Source: an uncultured Polaribacter sp.
GTDB taxonomy: Bacteria; Bacteroidota; Bacteroidia; Flavobacteriales; Flavobacteriaceae
NCBI GenBank assembly: GCA_947497755.1
Contig: CANMHT010000004.1
Location: forward strand, 62,001 to 126,000
Reading direction: 5' to 3'
Length of the DNA: 64,000 nucleotides
Below are positions 7,561 through 15,492 of this stretch, piece after piece (position 1 is the stretch's first letter; each line of letters starts with the position of its first letter). Made by a program: the position numbers and the translations under genes. Under the pieces are notes generated by a model. The model was not told the origin of the DNA and made no database searches. It was given only the letters and a program-made list of their open reading frames with translations.

Positions 7561-9909
7561 ATGAAAAAAATTATAGTACTTATACTATTAAGTTTTAGCT
7601 TACAAAGCATGGGGCAATCCTCTAAAAAGATTACTGTTAGTGGTTCAATTATTGATAAAAACACCAATTCTCCTCTAGAATTAGCTACCGCAATACTTTT
7701 ACAAAAGAATACTATTGTAACTGGAGCTAGTACAAGTGTTAATGGTGAATTTACTCTTAATGTTAGACCAGGAATGTATACATTAAGAATAGAATTTATT
7801 GGATATAAAAGCATCGAACTTATCAATCAAAACTATAGGAGTACACAAAAACTTACTCCTATATTATTAGAAGAAGAAAGTGCGCAATTAGATACTATAG
7901 AAATCATCGCCGAAAAATCTACTGTAGAATATAAATTGGACAAAAAAGTATTTAATGTTGGTAAAGATCTAATTTCTAAAGGAGGCTCTGTAAATGATGT
8001 GTTAAACAACGTTCCTTCTGTTAATGTTGATGCTACTGGAGGAGTAAGTCTACGTGGTAATGGCAATGTTAGAATTTTAATCAACGGAAAACCTTCTGTT
8101 TTAACAGCAAACAATGGCTTGGAACAAATTCCGTCTAATACAATTGAAAAAGTTGAAGTATCTACAAACCCTTCTTCTAAATATGATGCTGAAGGAACCG
8201 CTGGAATTATAAATATTATTTTGAAAAAAAATAGTAAAAGTGGTTTTAGTAGTTCAGTACAATTAACTTCTGGATCACCTGTAAACAATGCTATCAATTA
8301 TAACTTTAATTATAAAACAGAGAAATTTAACTTGTTTTCTAACTTAAGTCACACCAATATGCGATTGCCTGGAACATTGTCTTATTATCAGACTAATTTT
8401 AATAATCAGCAAGTAATTTCTTCTACAGAACAACAAGTAGCTATTGTTAGAAATTATAGAATGAATAACATTTATATTGGTGGAGATTATTATATCAATC
8501 CTAAAAACACGCTTACATTTAGTTATTATTTTAGAAGTAATGTGAGTAATCACACAACTAATTACAATTATAATTATTTAAATAGCACTCAACAAAAAGA
8601 CAGTATAATTACTTCTGTTAATAGATATAGAGAACCACAAAAAGCCAATCAAATTGAAGTAAACTATGTAAAAACATTTGACAAACCAGGAAAGAAGTTC
8701 ACCGCAAATGTTCAGTATGAATTTTGGAACGATGATGAAAATGAAAATATTACTGAACAAAAAACATTTCCTACTGTTTCTTTAGAAAGAAGTTTAAAAA
8801 GTAGAGATATTGAAAGTAGTAAGGACTTATTATTTCAGTCTGATTATGTGATACCAATCTTTAAAAAATCTAGGTTAGAAATGGGTATTAAAGGAGAAAT
8901 AAGACGAATTAATAGTGATTATAAAGTCTGGGATAATGCAGTTCTAGTAGATAGCTTGGATAATTTATTACATTATGATGAAAAAATTTACGGTGCCTAT
9001 TTTCAATATGGAAATAGAGAAAAGAAATTTCAATATGCTGTTGGGTTAAGAGCTGAACATTCTAATACAAAAAGTACAGACAGAAAGAATGTTTTTTACA
9101 ATCATAAAAAGTATACAGATTTATTTCCAACAGTACACTTAACTTATAATCTATCTGATAGTCACAGTTTACAAATGAGCTATAGTAAACGTATTACCAG
9201 ACCTCGTTTTTGGCATTTGAATCCTTTTGGAGGTATTGCAGACAGAAACAATATTCGTTATGGAAATCCAGATTTAAACCCGATGTACACCAATTCTTTT
9301 GAGATTGGTTCTTTAAAAAGATGGAATGGATTTACTATAAACCCTTCAGTATATTTTCAAAGATCAACCAATATTTTTGAAATGGTAACTTCTAGAAATT
9401 CAAACAATACAATCATTATTATTCCTGTTAATTTAGGAAGCGAAAATAGATATGGTGCAGAGTTGGTTGCTAGCTATTCTCCGTACAAATGGTGGAGATT
9501 ATCTGGAGAGGTTAATTTTTATGGATTTGAACAAAAAGGGATGTATCAAAATAAGGATTACAACGCTAGTGATAATACATGGACATCTAGATTAAACTCT
9601 ACTATAAAATTACCAACATTTTCAATTCAATCTACCATAAACTATACTGGAGCACGAACCAGCGGACAAACACATACTAAAAGTTTAACTTGGGTAAATT
9701 TAGGATTAAGTAAAGATTTATTTGATGATAAAATGACTTTGACATTAACAGGAAACAACCTGTTTAATTCAAGAGAAACCAAAAGTTTTGTAAATGGCGA
9801 GAATTATACCTTAAGAGTATATAGAAATCGCTCATTTAGAAGAATTTCTGCTACACTAATTTATCGATTTAACAGAACTAAAAAAGATCGAGATCGTTTA
9901 CCAGATTAA
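7561..9909 (+). CDS. TonB-dependent-receptor-like outer-membrane barrel
   Basis: 782 residues. After a signal peptide (ending SMGQ) residues ~25-110 form a carboxypeptidase-regulatory-like beta-sandwich (VSGSIIDKNTNSPLELATAI), then a plug domain (SVNDVLNNVPSVNVDATGGV, SLRGNGNVRILINGKPS) and a long beta-barrel of the family usually called outer membrane beta-barrel family protein (OMP_b-brl_3). The C-terminus ends in charged residues after the aromatic strand ATLIYRFNR. No SusD partner follows, so a glycan-utilisation pair is unlikely; a peptide, siderophore or export role is possible. It is co-transcribed with the ankyrin gene and followed by a strong terminator. Confidence 0.9.
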   Translation: MKKIIVLILLSFSLQSMGQSSKKITVSGSIIDKNTNSPLELATAILLQKNTIVTGASTSVNGEFTLNVRPGMYTLRIEFIGYKSIELINQNYRSTQKLTPILLEEESAQLDTIEIIAEKSTVEYKLDKKVFNVGKDLISKGGSVNDVLNNVPSVNVDATGGVSLRGNGNVRILINGKPSVLTANNGLEQIPSNTIEKVEVSTNPSSKYDAEGTAGIINIILKKNSKSGFSSSVQLTSGSPVNNAINYNFNYKTEKFNLFSNLSHTNMRLPGTLSYYQTNFNNQQVISSTEQQVAIVRNYRMNNIYIGGDYYINPKNTLTFSYYFRSNVSNHTTNYNYNYLNSTQQKDSIITSVNRYREPQKANQIEVNYVKTFDKPGKKFTANVQYEFWNDDENENITEQKTFPTVSLERSLKSRDIESSKDLLFQSDYVIPIFKKSRLEMGIKGEIRRINSDYKVWDNAVLVDSLDNLLHYDEKIYGAYFQYGNREKKFQYAVGLRAEHSNTKSTDRKNVFYNHKKYTDLFPTVHLTYNLSDSHSLQMSYSKRITRPRFWHLNPFGGIADRNNIRYGNPDLNPMYTNSFEIGSLKRWNGFTINPSVYFQRSTNIFEMVTSRNSNNTIIIIPVNLGSENRYGAELVASYSPYKWWRLSGEVNFYGFEQKGMYQNKDYNASDNTWTSRLNSTIKLPTFSIQSTINYTGARTSGQTHTKSLTWVNLGLSKDLFDDKMTLTLTGNNLFNSRETKSFVNGENYTLRVYRNRSFRRISATLIYRFNRTKKDRDRLPD

Positions 9910-9910
9910 A

Positions 9911-9940
9911 AAAAAGCAGTGAAACTCACTGCTTTTTTTT
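9911..9940. terminator. Bidirectional intrinsic terminator
   Basis: A 12-bp perfect stem AAAAAGCAGTGA / TCACTGCTTTTT with loop AAC, followed by T residues and preceded by A residues. It serves the barrel gene from the left and the esterase gene (minus strand) from the right. Confidence 0.9.
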
Positions 9941-9960
9941 ATTAATCTTGTTTTATTAAT

Positions 9961-11082
9961 CTATCGTTTGGCTTTTGCATTTTTCAAGCCTTCTTCCATT
10001 TCCTTTTGAAAGTTTGTATTTGGATATTTTTCTAAACCTCTTGTAAAATATATAATGGCATTCTTATAATCTTTATGCTTTAAATAAAACTGACCTAACC
10101 TGTTTTGCCAATAAGCAGAAGCATATCTTTTGGTAGACAATACCTCTTTAAACTCATTCATAAAATAACTAAAATACTTAAAATTATTTCGCCTCCAAGC
10201 TAACCAAATTAGTGAATTTTTAGTACTATCATCAATACTGCCATCTCCTCCAAATCGCTTTGCTCTTTCTTTAAAAAAAGAGGTTAAGTAAGCCATTCCA
10301 CCAGCTTTTTCATAAGCATCCATACTTTCAAAAACAAGTGAATCATAATTGTAATAATAATACATTATTCCTTTATACATAGCTAAATGAGGTAAGGTTT
10401 CATGTACTTCATCATTAAACAATTCATATTTCCAAATTAAATTCTTTGGTTGGTGTTTAGATAAGTTTTTAGAAAAGGCTTCTGTAGAACCTATGTAGTA
10501 AATATCTTTTTTAGAATTGGCGATGAACAAATAAATATCGCTACTAGAGTTAAACTTTTTTATTAGCTCTTCAGAAGCATATCCTCCATCGGTAACAATT
10601 GCTCCTTTAAATCGATTATTTTTGCCTAAAATCAATTCGCTAATAAAATATGCTGCTGATTCCCATCCATAAATTACTCGCTCATTAGTCGTTCTATAAT
10701 TCGAATCAATAAAAGCAATAACTTCATTATTTAAAAAACGAGTAAACTTTTCTTTTTCTCTTTGATAAAATCTTCTTCGAATTGGATTTTTCGTTTTAAT
10801 TCCCACTACAATCATTTCTGGAATTGCTCCTGGTGTTCTTAACGATTGCTGTATTCCCACTCCATTGGCAAAAAACCATTGTCCGTCTAAAATATATAAT
10901 ACAGGATATTTCTCTTTAGAATTTTGATAGCTTACAGGAAGATACACTTGAATCTCTCTATCTTGATTCAATTCTTTTGAAGCTAATGTGTAAGTTTTCC
11001 CAAAAGAAATAGGTGTTCCTTTAGTTTGTGCTATGGCAAAAGAGCTAATAAAACACAAAAGGATGAAAATGTTTTTTCTCAT
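9961..11082 (-). CDS. Secreted esterase-fold protein with altered nucleophile elbow and C-terminal TPR
   Basis: 373 residues, signal peptide ending AIAQ. It is a paralogue of the protein at 765-1946: the same opening after the signal peptide (ISFGKTYTLASKELNQDREI), ILDGQ near residue 64, and a late EVHETLPHLAMYKGIM segment. The usual GxSxG elbow is replaced by GWESAA (Ser142), so catalysis may be altered or lost. Residues ~285-365 contain TPR-like helices (LGQFYLKHKDYKNAIIYFTRGLEKYP). It is the terminal gene of the third regulator-kinase module. Confidence 0.82.
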   Translation of the reverse strand: MRKNIFILLCFISSFAIAQTKGTPISFGKTYTLASKELNQDREIQVYLPVSYQNSKEKYPVLYILDGQWFFANGVGIQQSLRTPGAIPEMIVVGIKTKNPIRRRFYQREKEKFTRFLNNEVIAFIDSNYRTTNERVIYGWESAAYFISELILGKNNRFKGAIVTDGGYASEELIKKFNSSSDIYLFIANSKKDIYYIGSTEAFSKNLSKHQPKNLIWKYELFNDEVHETLPHLAMYKGIMYYYYNYDSLVFESMDAYEKAGGMAYLTSFFKERAKRFGGDGSIDDSTKNSLIWLAWRRNNFKYFSYFMNEFKEVLSTKRYASAYWQNRLGQFYLKHKDYKNAIIYFTRGLEKYPNTNFQKEMEEGLKNAKAKR

Positions 11083-11133
11083 GTTATTTGTTTTTAAAAT
11101 TTGAGTTTATGAGGAAATAATTTTTATAAAATG

Positions 11134-11829
11134 CTATGCTTTTAATCTTTCTAATGCATTCTTCTTATACAAATCTCCAATCGGAATTTCAATCTTACCA
11201 ATTTCTACATCTTGCTTGGTAAAAGCCGTAACCTTAGTTGAGTTAACAATATAAGACCTATGAATCCTCACAAAACGATTGTCTAATTTTTCTTCAAAAG
11301 TTGTAAGTCCGTGTTTTATCAATAACATTCCAGTTCTGGTATGTATCTTTATATAGTCTTTGATACTTTCTATATATAAAATATCTGTAAAAAGTACTTT
11401 GATATTTTTCTTGTTGCTTTGAACAAAAATATGCGTTTGCTCTTCTTTTTCAACAATGATTTGTTCCGTTTTCTGAGTATCTAAAAACTTTTCTACAGCC
11501 TTAAAAAAACGTTCAAAAGTGATGGGTTTTAATAAGTAATCAACGACATTTAATTCATAGCTTTCTATAGCATATTCTCTATGTGCAGTAGTAAAAATTA
11601 CTTTGGGTTTATTGGCTAAATTTTTCAAAAAATCTGTTCCTTTTAAAACAGGCATTTCAATATCTAAAAATAACAAGTCAATTGTTTTCTTTTTCAAAAC
11701 ACTACTAGCTTCTATAGCAGAAGCACAAGTAGCTACAATTTCAAAATCTGGTAATTGACTAACATGAGTAGCTATAAGTTCTCTTGCTAACTCTTCATCA
11801 TCAACAATAAGACATTTATATTTTTTCAT
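11134..11829 (-). CDS. LytTR-family response regulator
   Basis: 231 residues from the ATG at 11829; a TTG one codon earlier is a less likely start. The receiver has LIVDDEE, FLDIEMP (Asp56) and LLKPITFERFF; the LytTR domain (ILYIESIKDYIKIHTRTG, FVRIHRSYIVNSTKV) fills the C-terminal 100 residues. It is closely similar to the regulator at 4990-5706. It overlaps the kinase gene by 14 bp. Confidence 0.93.
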   Translation of the reverse strand: MKKYKCLIVDDEELARELIATHVSQLPDFEIVATCASAIEASSVLKKKTIDLLFLDIEMPVLKGTDFLKNLANKPKVIFTTAHREYAIESYELNVVDYLLKPITFERFFKAVEKFLDTQKTEQIIVEKEEQTHIFVQSNKKNIKVLFTDILYIESIKDYIKIHTRTGMLLIKHGLTTFEEKLDNRFVRIHRSYIVNSTKVTAFTKQDVEIGKIEIPIGDLYKKNALERLKA

Positions 11830-12871
11830 CAAGATTTAATTTTAATACTACTTCATAAGTTAACTCGTCATTATGTATCATCAAATCATGAGTATTTGGA
11901 TACAATAATTCCAATTGTTTTTTGATGTTTTGAATACCTATAGCGCTTTTTTCTACATTCATCTTCTCAAGATGAGCTTTAGGTTTCGTGTTTTTTGAAA
12001 CAAAGACTATTTCATTTTTAGTTGCATTTATTTCTAAATGAATTGTTCCTTTTGCTAATTCTTGACTTATTCCGTGTTTAAAAGCATTCTCTACAAAAGT
12101 CAATAAAAGTAAAGGAGCAATCTTTACATCTGCAATAATCTTTTTTTCAAAACGAACTTCTACCCTATTTCCATATCTAATTTTTTCTAAGGTAATATAG
12201 TTCTCTAAAAGTTCTATTTCTTTTGACAGGGGAACATAATTGTCTTTACATTGATATAAAATATAATCTAATATCTCAGATAATTTAGCAATTACAGAAG
12301 GAGTTTTATCTGATTTTTTTAGTGCTAAAGCATATAAATTATTTAGTGTATTGAATAAGAAATGAGGATTTAATTGATGTTTTAACAAATTCAATTCTGT
12401 AGTTTTCTTTTGTTCTTTTAAAGCAACAATGTCCTTTTGATCTCTATAGTATTTTACAGAAATTAAGATTATAGACGGAAAAGTTAACCATGTAATATTT
12501 CGTATAAATACCATAAACGAAGTCATTCTATCCCATAAAATATAAGGAGGCATTCGCTCATAGATATACGGAAATTGAACTTCAAAAAAATACACCCTTA
12601 CAACACTATAAAATGTTTGCATTAAATAGGTGGCTACCAATATTAGAAGTATAAAAAGCACCTTTCTCTTTTTATTTAAAAAATAAGGAATAAGAATTTT
12701 GAGGATAATTAGATATAGCAAAAACTGTAAAAAGACTTTAAAACCAATATTAATAGCTAAAAAAGACTTACTATAATCCTTATACCAATAAGTACTTAGT
12801 AAATACAAGTACATTATCAACCAGAAAGTGATGCTTCTAATGATGTTTTTTTGTGCTTTGTTTATTATCAT
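11816..12871 (-). CDS. LytS-type sensor histidine kinase
   Basis: 351 residues: four or five membrane spans up to residue ~140, then the coiled coil (KDIVALKEQKKTTELNLL), the phosphoacceptor motif LNPHFLFNTLNNLYAL (His170), the N-box LLTFVENAFKHGIS and the loop SAIGIQNIKKQLELL. It starts at 12871 with a 287-bp divergent gap before the plus-strand gene at 13159. With its regulator and the esterase-like gene it forms the third module. Confidence 0.92.
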   Translation of the reverse strand: MIINKAQKNIIRSITFWLIMYLYLLSTYWYKDYSKSFLAINIGFKVFLQFLLYLIILKILIPYFLNKKRKVLFILLILVATYLMQTFYSVVRVYFFEVQFPYIYERMPPYILWDRMTSFMVFIRNITWLTFPSIILISVKYYRDQKDIVALKEQKKTTELNLLKHQLNPHFLFNTLNNLYALALKKSDKTPSVIAKLSEILDYILYQCKDNYVPLSKEIELLENYITLEKIRYGNRVEVRFEKKIIADVKIAPLLLLTFVENAFKHGISQELAKGTIHLEINATKNEIVFVSKNTKPKAHLEKMNVEKSAIGIQNIKKQLELLYPNTHDLMIHNDELTYEVVLKLNLDEKI

Positions 12872-13158
12872 CTGCGCTAAAATATAAAAAGAAACAGAAT
12901 GAGAAAAAGGTACATTCTGTTTCTGTGTAAGTTAATCACTAACTAAACAAACTCAAATCAAACATAAATAGATTTATAGTGAGTCAATTACTTAATCGAC
13001 CAATCAGAATTAAACGAAGTTAAATGCTCTTTTTAAGCAAACAGAAGCTTTTAAAAAGCCTTTAACAAGTATCTGTTTGCCATTATAATAGCTTCATCTA
13101 TTATCTAATTTTCCTTTAGAATTCTCTTATAGATTGCAGTAAATTAAATTTTAAAAAA

Positions 13159-14157
13159 ATGAAAAAACTGTTTTTAGTACTTGTTATTATTAGTTGTTGT
13201 ACAGTTAATCTAACTGCACAAAACTCAAAAAAGAGTTACCCAGAACTCATTAGAATTGGTTGGAAACTTTGTTTAGAAAAGAAATTTACTGAATCAGCAA
13301 AAGTTTATGAAAAAGCTTTCAAAATAAACCCAAATGCTCCTTTAAATGATCGATACAATGCAGCTTGTATTTATGCATTAGCCAAAAACAGTAACGCTGC
13401 CTTTAAGCATTTATTTATTGCTGTTAAGCAATTAAAATGGTACGACATTCGGCATTTAAAAAACGATACAGACTTAGTTCACCTTAGAACAGATAAAAGA
13501 TGGGAGTTGTTAATTACAAAAATGCAGCAAACCAAACAAGAAGTAGAAAAACACTTTGATAAAAAGTTAGTTGCACTGTTAGATCAAATTTATTTTGATG
13601 ACCAAAGCACTAGAAGTCAAATTAGAGCAAAAGAAGAAAAATATGGAAGAGATTCTAAAGAAATGAAAGCCTTTTGGAAAAGCATCTTAAAAAAAGACTC
13701 TATTAACCTAATAAAGGTTAGCAACATCTTAGACAATCAAGGTTGGCCAAGTAAAAAGAAAATTGGAAAAAGAGGTGCTACTACCCTGTTTTTAGTAATA
13801 CAACATGCTAATCAAGCCATCAAATTAAAATATTTACCTATGATTCAGAATGCTGTTAAAAATAATGAATTACCTAAAAGACAGTATGCTATGTTTTATG
13901 ATCGTTTTTTGTTAGGACAAGGGAAAAGACAAGTCTATGGAACACAATTGGCTATGAGCAAAGAAAGTAAGAAGCCTTATGTATTGCCTTTAGATGATGT
14001 TAAAAACGTAGACAAAAGAAGAGCGAAAATGGGATTGAATACTATGCAAGAGAACTTAAACAGATGGAATTTAACTTGGGATATTGAAGCTTACCTTAAA
14101 GCATTACCAGCAATTGAAGCCAAAGAAAAAGCATTGAATAAAAAAAATAAGCAATAA
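13159..14157 (+). CDS. Secreted DUF6624-domain protein with TPR-like N-terminus
   Basis: 332 residues, signal peptide ending LTAQ. Residues 25-120 are TPR-like helices (FTESAKVYEKAFKINPNAPL, DRYNAACIYALAKN) ending in the typical end-of-group segment (VHLRTDKRWELLITKMQ). Residues ~135-310 match DUF6624: LDQIYFDDQSTRSQIRAKEE, NQGWPSKKKIGKRGATTLF, IQHANQAIKLKYLPMI, DRFLLGQGKRQVYGTQL. Function unknown. Its stop codon shares a base with the start of the next gene, so the two are translationally coupled. Confidence 0.85.
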   Translation: MKKLFLVLVIISCCTVNLTAQNSKKSYPELIRIGWKLCLEKKFTESAKVYEKAFKINPNAPLNDRYNAACIYALAKNSNAAFKHLFIAVKQLKWYDIRHLKNDTDLVHLRTDKRWELLITKMQQTKQEVEKHFDKKLVALLDQIYFDDQSTRSQIRAKEEKYGRDSKEMKAFWKSILKKDSINLIKVSNILDNQGWPSKKKIGKRGATTLFLVIQHANQAIKLKYLPMIQNAVKNNELPKRQYAMFYDRFLLGQGKRQVYGTQLAMSKESKKPYVLPLDDVKNVDKRRAKMGLNTMQENLNRWNLTWDIEAYLKALPAIEAKEKALNKKNKQ

Positions 14158-15428
14158 TGAAACTAAAAAAACTACTATTGAGTTGCATCGTTTTCTGTAT
14201 AAGTATAGTTAGCATTGCTCAAAACAAAAATTATAGCAAATATTTCCGTCATTTAAGATACAACCATGTTTCTCCGTATATAATACTTGCAGGAACTTAT
14301 CCAATTTCTGAATCAATAGCTAAGAGTACATCTCATTATAAATTTACTTATAATAGCAATCATGAATTGATTTTAATTACTAATAATCATTATTTTACAG
14401 AAAGACGTCACCCATTAGCATCTATTGGTGCTTACAAAACAGTAATTACTCATTCTAAAAACAAAGAAACCCGCATTTTTTTAGACAAGAATAATAGACG
14501 TATAACAAACGACAGAGAAGTATATAAAGAGGTGTTTACCAAAGATAAAAAAGGAAATTACACCAAATTAGCTTTTTACGATTTACAAGACAACCCGATG
14601 GAATCTAATTGGAGAATTGCTGAATATCATTGGTTTAAAAAACGAAGAATGATTATCGAAAAAAGATTCAATTTACAAAAAGAGCCTCAAAATCTTTCTA
14701 CTTATTTCGAATTTGGAACTACAGGAATGACCTTTAGAAAAGACGGTACTCCAATTGGCAATTATAATTTAGATGAAAACTACAAGGTTGTCAATAACAA
14801 AAGTGGTGTTGCTTCATATCAAGATACTTATGATAAAAATGGAAATCATGTAAAATATACTTATCATGATAAAGATGATAATTTAGTAATGAATCCCTTT
14901 GGTTTATCTATAGGAACCAAAACATACGATGCTGTTGGAAATTACATCAAACAAGCGCATTACGATACCAAAAATAAATTTTTAAGAGGTAGAGATATTG
15001 CCAGTAATCAACATGTAGTTTTAAGCAAAAAAGCAACTCAAAAAGACTCTTTAGAAATTAGAAGAATCTCATTAGGCTATTTAATTGCTTTACAAGAATT
15101 AAAACCTAAACTTATGCAAGAAGTTATGAATGATAGCTTAAATAAAGTTACTGTTGGCTATAGCAGAAAATTAAGACAAGAAGTAGTAACTGCAATTCCA
15201 AAAAGTAGAATGATTGAAAATGCTAAAAACTGGAATAAATCCAATACATTTTTCCCTCCTAAACCAATCAATCAGGTAAAAATATTAGACATTTATCATA
15301 GAATTGCTACAGTAAAATTGTATTCAGATAATTGGGTAGAATATTTGCATTTGATTAAAACAAACCATAAATGGAGCATTATTAATCTGCTTTGGCAGCA
15401 TAAAAATGTTAAAAGATATCCTCATTAA
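14157..15428 (+). CDS. Secreted protein with C-terminal NTF2-like (lumazine-binding-like) domain
   Basis: 423 residues, signal peptide ending SIAQ. The middle (roughly 90-270) carries tandem strands such as FTKDKKGNYTKLAFYDLQDN and TYDAVGNYIKQAHYDTKN, reminiscent of YD/WD-type repeats. The last ~110 residues (RIATVKLYSDNWVEYLHLI, WSIINLLWQ) fit the Lumazine_bd_2/NTF2-like fold seen in many flavobacterial exported proteins. The start overlaps the stop of the DUF6624 gene (TAATG). No catalytic motif is evident; function unknown. Confidence 0.78.
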   Translation: MKLKKLLLSCIVFCISIVSIAQNKNYSKYFRHLRYNHVSPYIILAGTYPISESIAKSTSHYKFTYNSNHELILITNNHYFTERRHPLASIGAYKTVITHSKNKETRIFLDKNNRRITNDREVYKEVFTKDKKGNYTKLAFYDLQDNPMESNWRIAEYHWFKKRRMIIEKRFNLQKEPQNLSTYFEFGTTGMTFRKDGTPIGNYNLDENYKVVNNKSGVASYQDTYDKNGNHVKYTYHDKDDNLVMNPFGLSIGTKTYDAVGNYIKQAHYDTKNKFLRGRDIASNQHVVLSKKATQKDSLEIRRISLGYLIALQELKPKLMQEVMNDSLNKVTVGYSRKLRQEVVTAIPKSRMIENAKNWNKSNTFFPPKPINQVKILDIYHRIATVKLYSDNWVEYLHLIKTNHKWSIINLLWQHKNVKRYPH

Positions 15429-15442
15429 TTAAAAAAGTAGAT

Positions 15443-15473
15443 AAGTCTGATGTTTTTTAAAAACATCAGACTT
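15443..15473. terminator. Bidirectional terminator hairpin
   Basis: Inverted repeat AAGTCTGATGTTTTT / AAAAACATCAGACTT with almost no loop, between the convergent genes ending at 15428 and 15493. Confidence 0.75.
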
Positions 15474-15492
15474 AAATCTTACACAACAAAAA

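Noticed and set aside
7561..9909. A SusCD glycan locus
   Set aside because: No SusD gene follows the barrel gene, and no glycoside hydrolases are near.
14157..15428. A RHS/YD-repeat toxin
   Set aside because: Only a few YD-like strands are present, with no RHS core repeats, self-cleavage motif or toxin domain; a lumazine-binding-like C-terminal domain explains the end.
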